From the NCBI GenBank assembly GCA_964484255.1, contig CAZAEH010000004.1, positions 12,654-76,653 of the forward strand: 64,000 nucleotides of DNA, given 5' to 3'. This DNA is from UBA6215 sp964484255 (GTDB taxonomy: Bacteria > Omnitrophota > Gorgyraeia > Pluralincolimonadales > Pluralincolimonadaceae). This document shows, in pieces, positions 17,292-26,745 of this stretch. Each line of letters opens with the position of its first letter. The first letter of the stretch is position 1. Below the pieces are notes generated by a model. The model ran no database searches and was not told the DNA's origin. It saw only the letters and a program-made list of their open reading frames with translations. The translations under genes were made by a program, and so were the position numbers.

Positions 17292-18287
17292 TCAGACGGC
17301 CAGGTCCGGACGGACCTTTAGTCCCGCACCGGACTTTATCCTCTTCACGTATAACATGTATCCGGCTGCCGCGATCATCGCGCCGTTATCCAGTGAAAGC
17401 CTCATCTCCGGGAACACAATGTCTATACCGCTCTCTTCACCTGCCTCGGAAAGCCTCTCGCGCAGAAGCCTGTTGGCGCTGACCCCTCCGCCCGTTATAA
17501 GCACATCCGCCCTCTGTTTCAGGCAGGCATATACAGCCCTCTCAACCACATACTCAACGGCTACCCTCTGGAAACTTGCGGCGATATCCGATATCTCTCT
17601 GGCCCCCGGCTTGCGGCCTTTCGTATGATATAATACCGCCGTTTTTAGGCCGCTGAAACTGAAATCGTATGAATCTTCTCCGAGAAACGGGATCTTGAAC
17701 TTAACCGAACGGGGATCCCCGTTCACGGCGGCCTTCTCTATCGCGGGACCTCCCGGATACCCTAAACCCAGGACTTTTGAGACTTTGTCGAAGGCTTCCC
17801 CGATTGCGTCATCCCTTGTCTGCCCCAGAAGTTTGAAGCTCCCGACATCTCTGCACAAGACCAACCCTGTATGGCCGCCTGATATAACAAGTCCCATAAA
17901 AGGGAACTTTATGTCGGGGCGGTTTATGAGCCCGGAATACAAATGGGCCCACAGGTGATTGACCCCCACTACCGGGATATTAAGGGAATAACCGAGCGCC
18001 TTGGCAAAAGAAACACCTACAAGCAAGGCTCCCACCAAGCCGGGGCCTTTTGTAACAGCTATCATGTCTATATCGCGCGGGCGGATACCGGCGGTATCGA
18101 GCGCGTCCCTCACGACATAATCCATTACTTCCACGTGGTAACGGGTAGCTATCTCAGGGACCACTCCGCCATATTTCTTATGGAACTCCAGGGACGAGGC
18201 AACCGTATTGGATAATATCCGCCTCCCATCCTTTACTATGCTGGCACCGGTTTCATCGCACGATGTCTCGATACCTAATACAAGCAT
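17292..18287 (-). CDS. tsaD: tRNA N6-adenosine threonylcarbamoyltransferase TsaD
   Basis: A 331-residue protein, normal length. It catalyses the last step of t6A formation at A37 of ANN-decoding tRNAs in complex with TsaB and TsaE. ASKHA-fold signatures are visible: LGIETSCDETGASIV at the N-terminus, the metal ligands in NHLWAHLYS, VISGGHTGLVL, and ITGGGVSANRLLRE. Only three bases separate it from the deacetylase gene upstream; GGAA lies just before the ATG. Confidence 0.96.
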   Translation of the reverse strand: MLVLGIETSCDETGASIVKDGRRILSNTVASSLEFHKKYGGVVPEIATRYHVEVMDYVVRDALDTAGIRPRDIDMIAVTKGPGLVGALLVGVSFAKALGYSLNIPVVGVNHLWAHLYSGLINRPDIKFPFMGLVISGGHTGLVLCRDVGSFKLLGQTRDDAIGEAFDKVSKVLGLGYPGGPAIEKAAVNGDPRSVKFKIPFLGEDSYDFSFSGLKTAVLYHTKGRKPGAREISDIAASFQRVAVEYVVERAVYACLKQRADVLITGGGVSANRLLRERLSEAGEESGIDIVFPEMRLSLDNGAMIAAAGYMLYVKRIKSGAGLKVRPDLAV

Positions 18288-18290
18288 GGA

Positions 18291-19424
18291 TTATTCCGCC
18301 AATTCCGAAACGGGCACGGCCTCTACACCCCTTGTCTTGAGGGTAGGCATCAATTGCCCGAGCACGGAAATGGTATTGGGCCTGTCGTGGCCTATAGCCA
18401 CAGCGCTGCCGTTCTTAATGGCTGCGCTTACGGCCTTTTCGAACTGGGCTCTTATATAATTCTCATTACTTTCATTATCAAGGAATATCGACCTCTTAGC
18501 GAACCTTACGCCTATCTTTTTGGCAATATATTCCCCTGTAGAATCATTGGTCACAAGGCTGTCCAGAAAGAACATATCCCTCTTCTTCAATTCTTCCAGG
18601 AACACACCCATAAGCCGCGGGTCTTCCGTGGCCTTGGAGCCTTCGTGGTTGTTCGCTCCGACGGCATACGGGACACTGGCCAAAGCTTTATTGAAAGTCA
18701 CCCTTATCTGATCGTCACTCATGGTGGTAAGCAGCGTCAGGGTCTCAAGCCTCATCTTGGCTTTCGGTTCCATGGGCATATGCACGATTATCTCGAACCC
18801 TTTCTCCCTGGCCTTCTGCGCAATTTCGGTGGAATAAGGAAGGGAAGGCAATATGGAAAGGGTGACAGGTTCATCTATCTTCATCAGGCCCTGCAGGTTC
18901 CTTGCACTGTAGCCCCAGTCATCCAGGACTATGGCAAGTTTAGGGAGTTTCTCTTTCGGCGGGACTACCGGTAAGACCGGAACGGCAGGAACCTCGGCTT
19001 GGGCAGCGAGCTTGTGTATAAGGGTCAGGCGCAGCACGGGGATATCCGAGTTACGCTCTGTGATTATGTATGAGACCTCTTCCCTCGCATGTTTTTTGCC
19101 TTTTACGGAGACCTCCCTTATCCCCCTGACCTCGCCTCTTATATCGAAACCGCTCTTCCTAAGCGACTTCTCGAGAGAACGGCGGAAGTCGGCAAACTTG
19201 AAATCATCTTTTACCCAATAACGCCTCTCCGTGTATACATGCCTGAACTTTCCGACCATGTCCCTGGAAGAGACCTTGGCAGCCGCAAGCTCCTTCCCGA
19301 CTACCTTATCCAACGGACGAGATGCCAGGAACCCGGATATAGCGCCATAAATATACATGGCGGTTATCACCGTTGCGGCAACTACCACTATGTGGGATGA
19401 TCTTATTTTTTTTATTCTTTTCAT
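18291..19424 (-). CDS. Divergent polysaccharide deacetylase (DUF610 family)
   Basis: A 377-residue protein. One N-terminal membrane helix (IVVVAATVITAMYIYGAI) anchors it, a variable region of ~150 residues follows, then the divergent deacetylase barrel from ~160: LPKLAIVLDDWGYSARNL, TLSILPSLPYSTEIAQKARE, EIIVHMPMEPK, ANNHEGSKAT, FFLDSLVTNDS and AVAIGHDRPNTI. The DD and HxPME motifs match the usual metal-site positions. The substrate is unknown. In many bacteria this family lies next to ctpA, as here. The start overlaps the ctpA stop (ATGA). Confidence 0.88.
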   Translation of the reverse strand: MKRIKKIRSSHIVVVAATVITAMYIYGAISGFLASRPLDKVVGKELAAAKVSSRDMVGKFRHVYTERRYWVKDDFKFADFRRSLEKSLRKSGFDIRGEVRGIREVSVKGKKHAREEVSYIITERNSDIPVLRLTLIHKLAAQAEVPAVPVLPVVPPKEKLPKLAIVLDDWGYSARNLQGLMKIDEPVTLSILPSLPYSTEIAQKAREKGFEIIVHMPMEPKAKMRLETLTLLTTMSDDQIRVTFNKALASVPYAVGANNHEGSKATEDPRLMGVFLEELKKRDMFFLDSLVTNDSTGEYIAKKIGVRFAKRSIFLDNESNENYIRAQFEKAVSAAIKNGSAVAIGHDRPNTISVLGQLMPTLKTRGVEAVPVSELAE

Positions 19425-20716
19425 TTTTTCGTAGCGAAGGTTTTATATATCTTCATGGTCTTTATCGCATCGATTGCACCTTGCAGCTGGTTATCGTAAT
19501 CGGCTTTCTTGGATGCCGGCGCACCTTTTTCCTGCTCCAATTTATCGAATACCTCATCGGGGTTTTTCTTGCCTTCGGTCTCCTGCTTATTCAGCTGTTC
19601 ACGCTCTATCACAAGGTCCGGGATTATACCCTGCCCATGTATGGAGCGCCCGTTGGGTGTATAATATTTACTGGTGGTCAACCTTACAGCAGAACCGTCG
19701 GACAAAGGTATTACTGTCTGCACCGATCCCTTCCCGAAGCTTTTTACGCCTACTATTATGGCCCTCTTCAAGTCCTGCATGGCCCCGGCCACTATTTCCG
19801 AAGCTGAAGCCGAACCCTGGTCTACTATGACTACCATAGGCATATCCGTTCTTGGGTGCTTGTCTTTAGCCCTGAACTCCATGGCCTGCTTGCCATCCCT
19901 TCCTTTAGTATATACTATAAGCTCACCGGCGGGCAGGAATTTGCCTGCGACATCGGCAGCCACGTTAAGGAGCCCGCCAGGGTCGTTCCTGAGGTCAAGG
20001 ACAAGACTGTCTATGCCCTGCTTTTCGAGGTCCGCAAGCGCATCCTCAAGGTCCTTGGCCGAACGTTCTTGAAAGACGCTTAGTTTTATGTAGCCGATCT
20101 TGTCTTCAAGAACCTTCGCCTCTTTTATGGATTTTACCTTGATGGTATCCCGCGTTATACTGAAATCGAGTATTTTGCCTTCGCCTTCCCTCAGGACTGT
20201 TATAGTGACGGAAGTCCCCGGCTTACCGCGCAACTTCTTTACCGCTTCAAGCAGCGTTATGCCCCTGGTTATCTCATTGTTTATCTTTACTATCCTGTCC
20301 TGGGACTTGACACCCGCCTTGAATGCCGGGGTGTCCTCTATAGGGGCTATGACCGTAAGCAGGTCGTCCTTTATTGCTATCTCGATGCCGATGCCCCCGA
20401 ATTCACCCTCGGTCTCGACTTTCATCTCCGTATAGGTCTCGGGATCCATGAATTCACTGTACTTATCAAGGGATTGTATCATCCCTTTGAGGGCGCCATA
20501 AATAAGGTCTTTCGCTTTGACGTTGTCTACATATTCGGAGCGCACCATGGTCAGGACATCCGAAAACAGCTCAAGCTGCTTATATATGTCCTCTGGCTTC
20601 TCCTGAGCTTTTTCCTGGGTCTCTTCTTTAGCCTTCTCCACCGTCGCAGGATAAACAAAGCCCGGAACGGCAATAGCGGCCGCCAGCACCAGCAATAAAA
20701 ATCTCTTCTTGAACAT
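19421..20716 (-). CDS. ctpA: Carboxy-terminal processing protease (S41, CtpA/Prc type)
   Basis: A 431-residue periplasmic serine protease: signal peptide (FLLLVLAAAIAVPGFVYPA), an N-terminal helical part (LFSDVLTMVRSEYVDNVKAK), a PDZ domain (~95-175; GGIGIEIAIKDDLLTVIAPI), then the S41 core with KIGYIKLSVFQE, LVLDLRNDPGGLL, the catalytic Ser in DQGSASASEIVAGAM and the Lys in GVKSFGKGSVQTV. A charged tail of ~60 residues follows. AAGGAG precedes the ATG. It trims C-termini of envelope proteins and murein hydrolases in known bacteria. Confidence 0.94.
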   Translation of the reverse strand: MFKKRFLLLVLAAAIAVPGFVYPATVEKAKEETQEKAQEKPEDIYKQLELFSDVLTMVRSEYVDNVKAKDLIYGALKGMIQSLDKYSEFMDPETYTEMKVETEGEFGGIGIEIAIKDDLLTVIAPIEDTPAFKAGVKSQDRIVKINNEITRGITLLEAVKKLRGKPGTSVTITVLREGEGKILDFSITRDTIKVKSIKEAKVLEDKIGYIKLSVFQERSAKDLEDALADLEKQGIDSLVLDLRNDPGGLLNVAADVAGKFLPAGELIVYTKGRDGKQAMEFRAKDKHPRTDMPMVVIVDQGSASASEIVAGAMQDLKRAIIVGVKSFGKGSVQTVIPLSDGSAVRLTTSKYYTPNGRSIHGQGIIPDLVIEREQLNKQETEGKKNPDEVFDKLEQEKGAPASKKADYDNQLQGAIDAIKTMKIYKTFATKK

Positions 20717-20735
20717 CTCTTCTCCTTCCCCCCGG

Positions 20736-22172
20736 TTATTTTTTGCCCGCGAGCCTTTTTCTCAAAACTTCATTGACCATGGCAGGGTTCGCCTTACCTC
20801 TGGTCTTCTTCATGACCTGCCCGACCAGGAACATCAGCGCGCTATCCTTGCCCTTCATGAAATCCTCTACCGTCTTGGAATTATCTGCTATGGCCTCATC
20901 GGCAAACTTCTCCAGCTCCGAGGCATCGGAGATCTGCGACAGCCCTTTTTCCGATATTATCACCGAAGCCTCTTTCCCTGTATCACACATCTCCAGGATT
21001 ATTTCCTTTGCCATCTTGCCGCTTATCTTCCCGGAATCTATCTCTTTAAGCAGCCCGGCCAGCGAAGCAGGTTTCATCTTAAGGGCGGCTATGGACATCC
21101 CCTTAGAATTCAAATATGCCGATACATCCCCCATCATCCAGTTGGAGACCGTTTTCGGTTTATCATAATTTTTCAGGCATTCCTCAAAATAATCTGCGTT
21201 CTCCTTCTCCTGCGTCAACACTTCGGCGTCATAATCGGGCAAGCCGAGCGAATTTAGGAACCTTTCCTTCCTTGCCTTGGGTAATTCAGGAAGTGAAGCC
21301 TTCTGAGCTTCCACGACGGTCCCATCCAGGACAAAAGGCACAAGGTCCGGCTCGGGAAAATACCTGTAATCGTGAGCCTCTTCCTTAGAACGCATTGAAA
21401 TGGTGATGTTCCTCTCGGGGTCCCAAAGCCTGGTCTCCTGGACTATCCTTTCTCCTGTATTAAGCAACCCCGCCTGCCTGCTTATCTCAAACTCAAGCGC
21501 TGCCTTGACACCCTTGAAAGAGTTCATGTTCTTGACCTCGGCCTTAGTACCCAGGCCCTTATCCCCTTTAGGCCTTAAGGATATGTTGGCGTCACAGCGC
21601 AAGCTGCCTTTTTCCATATCGCAATCAGATACATCCAGATACTTTAACAGCAGTTTGAGGTTAGTAAGGTACTGGTATGCTTCGTCGGGGGAATTGATAT
21701 CGGGTTCACTGACTATCTCAAGCAGGGGCATCCCGGAACGGTTAAAATCGACAAGGCTCGAATTCTCTCCCTCTTCATGGATGAGCTTTCCGGCATCTTC
21801 CTCCATATGGACCCTTTTTACGCGTATCGTCTTTGCGGCACCCCCGGGTTCTATCTCTATTTTCCCGTTCTCCGAAAGGGGTTCGTCATACTGGGATATC
21901 TGGTAATCTTTCGGCAAGTCCGGATAGAAATAGTTCTTCCTGTGGAATTTGACTTCACCTGATATCTTGCAGCCAACGGCAAGCGCAGCCTTTACGGCAA
22001 GCAGAAGAGCTTTCTTGTTAAGCACCGGCAGGACGCCGGGAAAACCAAGGCAAACAGGACACGTGTGCGAATTTGGAGAACCGCCAAATTCGGTCGTGCA
22101 GCCGCAGAACATCTTTGAAGATGTTTTTAGCTGTACGTGCACCTCAAGCCCTATTACAGGTTCGTAGTCCAT
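20736..22172 (-). CDS. gatB: Asp-tRNA(Asn)/Glu-tRNA(Gln) amidotransferase subunit B
   Basis: A 478-residue protein, normal for GatB. The N-terminal kinase domain has EPVIGLEVHVQLKTSSKMFC, a zinc site (CGC and CPVC), HRKNYFYPDLPKDYQISQYD and FNRSGMPLLEIVSEPD. The C-terminal YqeY-like tRNA-binding domain ends VNEVLRKRLAG. GatB phosphorylates mischarged Glu- or Asp-tRNA before amidation by GatA. The ATG at 22172 shares bases with the gatA stop (TGATG), so it is preferred over the TTG one codon upstream. Confidence 0.97.
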   Translation of the reverse strand: MDYEPVIGLEVHVQLKTSSKMFCGCTTEFGGSPNSHTCPVCLGFPGVLPVLNKKALLLAVKAALAVGCKISGEVKFHRKNYFYPDLPKDYQISQYDEPLSENGKIEIEPGGAAKTIRVKRVHMEEDAGKLIHEEGENSSLVDFNRSGMPLLEIVSEPDINSPDEAYQYLTNLKLLLKYLDVSDCDMEKGSLRCDANISLRPKGDKGLGTKAEVKNMNSFKGVKAALEFEISRQAGLLNTGERIVQETRLWDPERNITISMRSKEEAHDYRYFPEPDLVPFVLDGTVVEAQKASLPELPKARKERFLNSLGLPDYDAEVLTQEKENADYFEECLKNYDKPKTVSNWMMGDVSAYLNSKGMSIAALKMKPASLAGLLKEIDSGKISGKMAKEIILEMCDTGKEASVIISEKGLSQISDASELEKFADEAIADNSKTVEDFMKGKDSALMFLVGQVMKKTRGKANPAMVNEVLRKRLAGKK

Positions 22173-23617
22173 CAAATCCGCGGGCTCCGCTTGTGCCAGT
22201 CTGTACTGCTTTCATAAGCATGCGCCATCCTGAAAAGTTTCCCTTCCTCAAAGAAACCGCCTATCAGCTGCATGCCGATGGGCAGGCCGCTTCCGGTAAA
22301 ACCGCACGGCAGCGACAGCGCCGGGACACCGGCAAGGTTAACGGATATCGTGAATATATCCGAAAGGTACATCGACAACGGGTCAGCCGACCTCTCCCCT
22401 AACTTAAAGGCCGGGGTCGGGGACGTGGGGGTCAGTATGCAATCGAAACCGGCATTAAATACTTTCTCGAAATCCTCCTTTATGAGCCTGCGGACCTTCT
22501 GCGCTTTAAGATAATAAGCATCGTAATATCCGCTGGAAAGAACGTAAGTACCCAGTATTATCCTTCGCTTGGCTTCTGCGCCGAAACCTTCGCCGCGGGT
22601 CCTCTCGTACATGTCCAGAACGTTCACGGGGTCCTTGCAACGGTATCCGTATTGCACCCCGTCGAAACGTGCAAGGTTCGAAGATGCCTCGGCCGTGGCC
22701 AGTATATAGTATACCGAGACCGCATATTCGGTATGGGGAAGGGATACCTCCGATACACAGGCGCCTTTTCCCTTAAAGATCTCTATGGCTTTTTTTATCG
22801 CTGAATCCACTTCGCTGTCGAGGCCTCCGACAAAATATTCTTTGGGTATACCTATCTTTGCGCCTTTTATCTTGCAATCCATGAAAGAAACATAATCCGG
22901 TACTGGGACATTTACCGAAGTGGAATCTTTAGGGTCGTAACCGGCTATGACACTAAGCATCAGGGCGGCATCATGCACGTCTTTTGCCAAAGGGCCTATT
23001 TGGTCAAGGCTTGAGGCAAAAGCTATCAAGCCGTAACGGGATACCCTGCCGTAAGTGGGCTTCATTCCCACGACACCGCATAATGCGGCCGGCTGTCTTA
23101 TGGAACCTCCTGTATCCGAGCCCAGCGCCACTATTGCCTCATCCGCAGCTACCACGGCAGCGGAACCTCCGCTAGAACCTCCGGGTATCCTGGAAGTATC
23201 CCAAGGGTTTAAAGTAGGGAAATAAGCGGAGTTCTCGCAAGAGGAACCGAACGCGAATTCATCCATATTGGCCCTGCCGAATATAACCGCCCCTTCGGAC
23301 TTGAGCTTCTCTATTACGGTAGCGTTGTAAGGCGGTTTAAAACCATCCAGGATCTTTGAAGCGCATGTGGTAAGTTCGCCTTCTATGCAAATATTGTCTT
23401 TTATCGCTACAGGAACACCCCTGAGCCTTCCCGATGCGGGCAGGCGAGACACCTGGCCTATTGCGGCATCCCTGTCAAGGCGTATATAACCTTTTATCTT
23501 GGCGTCCACGGACTGCGAACGTGAATAGACCGAGTCTATTATCTCTTCCGGTCTTACGGATTTCTTATCCAGAAGGTCAAGCAGTTCACGAGCGGTAAAG
23601 GAGTAGAGATTTTCCAT
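22172..23617 (-). CDS. gatA: Asp-tRNA(Asn)/Glu-tRNA(Gln) amidotransferase subunit A
   Basis: A 481-residue amidase-family protein that frees ammonia from glutamine for GatB. The Lys-cisSer-Ser triad is readable: the Lys in VAIKDNICIEG, the Ser residues in GGSSGGSAAVVA and GSDTGGSIRQPAALCG. Length is normal. It follows gatC by 9 nt and overlaps gatB. No GlnRS or AsnRS gene is in the window, so which tRNA is served cannot be said. Confidence 0.97.
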   Translation of the reverse strand: MENLYSFTARELLDLLDKKSVRPEEIIDSVYSRSQSVDAKIKGYIRLDRDAAIGQVSRLPASGRLRGVPVAIKDNICIEGELTTCASKILDGFKPPYNATVIEKLKSEGAVIFGRANMDEFAFGSSCENSAYFPTLNPWDTSRIPGGSSGGSAAVVAADEAIVALGSDTGGSIRQPAALCGVVGMKPTYGRVSRYGLIAFASSLDQIGPLAKDVHDAALMLSVIAGYDPKDSTSVNVPVPDYVSFMDCKIKGAKIGIPKEYFVGGLDSEVDSAIKKAIEIFKGKGACVSEVSLPHTEYAVSVYYILATAEASSNLARFDGVQYGYRCKDPVNVLDMYERTRGEGFGAEAKRRIILGTYVLSSGYYDAYYLKAQKVRRLIKEDFEKVFNAGFDCILTPTSPTPAFKLGERSADPLSMYLSDIFTISVNLAGVPALSLPCGFTGSGLPIGMQLIGGFFEEGKLFRMAHAYESSTDWHKRSPRI

Positions 23618-23626
23618 GTATGCCAG

Positions 23627-23923
23627 TTATTCTTCTATTATCCTGGGGACTTTAAAGAAATCGCCCTTCTTCTGCGGGGCATTCGCAAGAACGGCTTCAC
23701 TTGAGGCCGATCCGCGCGCCTCGTCCTCCCTGAAAGGATTTGAGGCAACGTGGGGATGGCTCATCGGCACCACATCCTTGGCTACATCGAGGCGTTCGTT
23801 GAGCTTATCGACATAACCGAGTATCCCGTCAAGCTGGCGAGCAAAGAGGGAAACCTCTTCGTCGGTAAGCTTGAGCCGCGCAAGCCGCGCAACGTACTTT
23901 ATCTTATCTTCTTTTATGCTCAT
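23627..23923 (-). CDS. gatC: Asp-tRNA(Asn)/Glu-tRNA(Gln) amidotransferase subunit C
   Basis: A 98-residue protein matching GatC: IKYVARLARLKLTDEEV, then the helix LDGILGYVDKLNERL, and the conserved P(M)SHPHVASNPFREDEA. GatC wraps around and stabilises the GatA-GatB interface. It is the first gene of the gatC-A-B-ctpA run, with a promoter in the 41-nt gap upstream. Confidence 0.95.
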   Translation of the reverse strand: MSIKEDKIKYVARLARLKLTDEEVSLFARQLDGILGYVDKLNERLDVAKDVVPMSHPHVASNPFREDEARGSASSEAVLANAPQKKGDFFKVPRIIEE

Positions 23924-23934
23924 CTCTTTTAATT

Positions 23935-23963
23935 AAATTATCACAAGTGACCGGCAAAGTCAA
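23935..23963 (-). promoter_or_regulatory. Sigma-70-like promoter for the gatCAB operon
   Basis: On the minus strand, TTGACT (23963-23958) and TAATTT (23940-23935) are separated by 17 bp. It lies between the ksgA stop and the gatC start. The overlapping GATAAT at 15-bp spacing is an alternative -10. Confidence 0.55.
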
Positions 23964-23964
23964 T

Positions 23965-24810
23965 CTACGGCCAGATAGCATCCGCTATGGCCGCGAATTG
24001 CGCTAGCGAAAGCCGTTCTGCGCGGATACCGGGGTCTATTCCCAAGCGCAGGAGCAATGCCGATAACGCCGGTTTATCAAGGTTTATGGCTTCGCTAGAC
24101 AGCAATGAGTTCAGTAACGTCTTCCTCCTTTGGCCAAACCCGGCCTTTACAACGGCGAAGAACCTGTTTTCGTCGTTAACCTTTACCGAAGGTCTGGGAA
24201 GTAGGCCAAGCTCAAGGAAAGAGGAATCGACCTCGGGCTGCGGATAGAAAGAGTGCCTGTTTATCTCAAGAAGGATACGCGGCTTGGCGTAAAACTGCGC
24301 GTATACGGAAAGCGAACCGTAGTCCTTGCCTCCGGGACCGGCACATATCCTTGCGGCAACCTCTTTTTGCACCATGACAAACACCGTCTCGAAATTGTTC
24401 CGGTTCTCAATAAGCCGCTCGATTATCGGTGTAGTTATATAATACGGAAGGTTGCCGATCGCTTTGACCCTGGATGGCGCCTCGACCAATACGGATCCAA
24501 GGTCCAATTCCAGGAAATCATCGCAGACCGTCCTGACATTTCCGAAACCCTTGAGCATATCGTTCAGGGCCAGGCAGACGCCCCTGTCCTTCTCTATTGC
24601 GATGATATGCTTTACTTCGCGGGCCAGCCTGCACGTAAGAGCTCCCAGACCGGCTCCTATCTCCATTACCCAATCAAAATTCTTAAAACCGCAGACAGTT
24701 ATTATGTCCTCGACAACATCGCGATCCACAAGGAAGTTCTGTCCGAGAAACTTCTTGGGGGTTATGTCGTATTTTTTAAGGGTCGACTTCAGCTCCGGCA
24801 GGTCCAGCAT
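23965..24810 (-). CDS. rsmA: 16S rRNA dimethyladenosine transferase KsgA/RsmA
   Basis: A 281-residue SAM-dependent methyltransferase that dimethylates the two adjacent adenosines in the 3' hairpin of 16S rRNA. Visible: FLGQNFLVDRDVVEDII, the SAM loop VMEIGAGLGALTCRLA with acidic residue IAIEKD, and the catalytic NLPYYITTPII. The C-terminal helical domain (FGQRRKTLLNSLLS) is present. Start and pdxA stop share bases (TAATG). Confidence 0.96.
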   Translation of the reverse strand: MLDLPELKSTLKKYDITPKKFLGQNFLVDRDVVEDIITVCGFKNFDWVMEIGAGLGALTCRLAREVKHIIAIEKDRGVCLALNDMLKGFGNVRTVCDDFLELDLGSVLVEAPSRVKAIGNLPYYITTPIIERLIENRNNFETVFVMVQKEVAARICAGPGGKDYGSLSVYAQFYAKPRILLEINRHSFYPQPEVDSSFLELGLLPRPSVKVNDENRFFAVVKAGFGQRRKTLLNSLLSSEAINLDKPALSALLLRLGIDPGIRAERLSLAQFAAIADAIWP

Positions 24811-25802
24811 TACCGATGCCTCTTCGATAGGAACATGGCAACGGCCGCTTTTATCGATTCTTCCATTGGACCCGCATCTGCGATACCCTTACCTGCTATA
24901 TCAAAAGCTGTGCCATGCCCGGGGGAAGTCCTGGGGAACGGAAGCCCAAGGGTCACATTTATGCTTTCATCACGCGCTATCATCTTGAGCGGCGTAAGAC
25001 CCTGGTCGTGGTACATCGCAACTATGCAATCAAGCTTTCCGCGATAAGCGGAATAGAAAAGGGCTTCCGATGAAACAGGGCCTACTACTCCGGGAAATCT
25101 TCTTTTCGCGGCCCGAACAGCCGGGGCTATGATATCTATCTCCTCCCTTCCTATCCGTCCGCCTTCCCCTCCATGTGGATTGAGGCTGGCCACCCCTATC
25201 CTGGGATATGGAATGCCGAAGATGACTTTCATAGCGTCGTAACTCAATTCTATGCAGTCGAGTATGTCTTTTTTCCTGATACCGGAGGGAACGTCTTTCA
25301 GCGGGATATGTCTCGTTACAAGGCTAACCCTTAAAGGACCGCCTGCCAGCATCATCGCAAACTTGCCAACACTGAACCTGCGGGCTATATACTCGGTATG
25401 GCCGGAAAATTTTATACCCGAAAGGCAGACCGCTTCCTTGCTAAGCGGGGCATTCACCAGGCAATCCGCCTCGCCGCATTCTATCATATCGAGAGCGCGA
25501 TCGAGGTAAGCCAGGGAGGCCCTGCCGGAGAGTCTGGACGGCTTGCCCATTTTAACCGATGAGGCGCCAACCATATTCATGCCCACGAATTTTATCCCGG
25601 AGCGAACAAGTGCGGAAGCGCCTGAAACCGCTGAAATGACGGGAAAATCCCCTACAATAATAAAATCGGCAAGCCCTCGCAACCTCCGGCTTGCCACCGC
25701 TTTCAGAGTCACTTCCGGCCCGACGCCGAACGGGTCGCCTGTCGTTATGACGACTCTCGGACGGCCGCGGGGTCTTTTTTTACTTGATCTGTATGAAGGC
25801 AT
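24810..25802 (-). CDS. pdxA: 4-hydroxythreonine-4-phosphate dehydrogenase PdxA
   Basis: A 330-residue protein for the DXP-dependent vitamin B6 pathway; it oxidises 4-phosphohydroxythreonine with NAD. Motifs: ITTGDPFGVGPEVTLKA, metal-binding His residues in SGHTEYIA, YHDQGLTPLK, and SLNPHGGEGGRIGREE. The gene overlaps the end of the chaperone gene upstream by 23 nt and has only weak Shine-Dalgarno pairing, so coupled translation is likely. The basic leader (SSKKRPRGRPR) is a small extension beyond the usual start. Confidence 0.94.
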   Translation of the reverse strand: MPSYRSSKKRPRGRPRVVITTGDPFGVGPEVTLKAVASRRLRGLADFIIVGDFPVISAVSGASALVRSGIKFVGMNMVGASSVKMGKPSRLSGRASLAYLDRALDMIECGEADCLVNAPLSKEAVCLSGIKFSGHTEYIARRFSVGKFAMMLAGGPLRVSLVTRHIPLKDVPSGIRKKDILDCIELSYDAMKVIFGIPYPRIGVASLNPHGGEGGRIGREEIDIIAPAVRAAKRRFPGVVGPVSSEALFYSAYRGKLDCIVAMYHDQGLTPLKMIARDESINVTLGLPFPRTSPGHGTAFDIAGKGIADAGPMEESIKAAVAMFLSKRHR

Positions 25803-26745
25803 CTCGTTTTAATTTCGCCATCCATTCCTCATAGCGTTTCTGGGCCTTCTGCCTGTAAATGGTGTTCTCTATGTCGTCACGCGCTTCGGCCATTGAAAGA
25901 GGCTTGCTCTGTCTCTTCTCCTCGACCTTGAATATGAAATACCCCGTGTCAGTCTTGAGCGGAGCGGATACCTCGCCTTCTTTCAGGCTGAATATGACAT
26001 TATCAAAATCCTCTCGCATCTGCCCTTTCTCGACAAAACCAAAATCCCCCCCCTCTTCCGACCTGATACCCTGCGAATAGAGCTTTGCGAGTTCTCCGAA
26101 ATCCCTTCCCTCCTTTATAAGACGCATTATGTCGTCCGCCTTCTGTTTTGTCAGGGCCTCGCTCTCTTTCCCTTCGTAACGCAGCATTATGGTCCTTATA
26201 TGCACCGCTTCAGGCGATATAAGCTCCTGAGAATGTTCCTTGTAATATTGTTCGATCTCGAAAGGCGTGACTACTACCTTGTCTTTTACTTCATGGGAAA
26301 CCAACCTTCCCATCATTATATTGTCTTTATAACGTTTCTTGAGCACTTCCGTGGAGAGGCCGGCTTTTTGGACCTCGGAATAAAAGACCTCTTCGGATGG
26401 GAACTTGGACTTTACTTCCTTGAAACGATCCTCTATCTCCGATTCGTCGACTATTACCCCGCGCCTTTTGGCCTCTTGAAGGATCAGTTTATCCTCTATC
26501 ATCTGGTTGAGGTATTCTTTCCTGGCTTCTTCCGTTTTGGCTTTAAGTTCATTGCCGGAATATTCCTTCTGGAGGTCTGATATTATCTGGTTTAGGCCGA
26601 CACTAAGGTCTTCCTCGGTTATTACGTCATCGTTTACCACCACTAATATCTTGTTATCCGCGTCCGCCGGCTGGACAAGGACCCCGGAAAGGACCGTTAA
26701 TAAGAAAAGTACGGCACAAATAAATGCCGCGTTGCAGCGCATCAT
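25780..26745 (-). CDS. SurA-like periplasmic peptidyl-prolyl isomerase/chaperone
   Basis: A 321-residue protein: signal peptide (FICAVLFLLTVLSGVLV), SurA N-terminal helical domain (~30-170; ILVVVNDDVITEEDLSVGLN and the long helix region), then one parvulin domain (~175-285; VHIRTIMLRYEG, SQGIRSEEGGDFGFVEKGQM, GYFIFKVEEK), and a C-terminal helix. SurA of E. coli has two parvulin domains; a single one is common elsewhere. It probably helps outer-membrane protein folding. The start overlaps the stop of the next PpiC gene; AGGGAG lies 6 nt upstream. Confidence 0.9.
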   Translation of the reverse strand: MMRCNAAFICAVLFLLTVLSGVLVQPADADNKILVVVNDDVITEEDLSVGLNQIISDLQKEYSGNELKAKTEEARKEYLNQMIEDKLILQEAKRRGVIVDESEIEDRFKEVKSKFPSEEVFYSEVQKAGLSTEVLKKRYKDNIMMGRLVSHEVKDKVVVTPFEIEQYYKEHSQELISPEAVHIRTIMLRYEGKESEALTKQKADDIMRLIKEGRDFGELAKLYSQGIRSEEGGDFGFVEKGQMREDFDNVIFSLKEGEVSAPLKTDTGYFIFKVEEKRQSKPLSMAEARDDIENTIYRQKAQKRYEEWMAKLKRDAFIQIK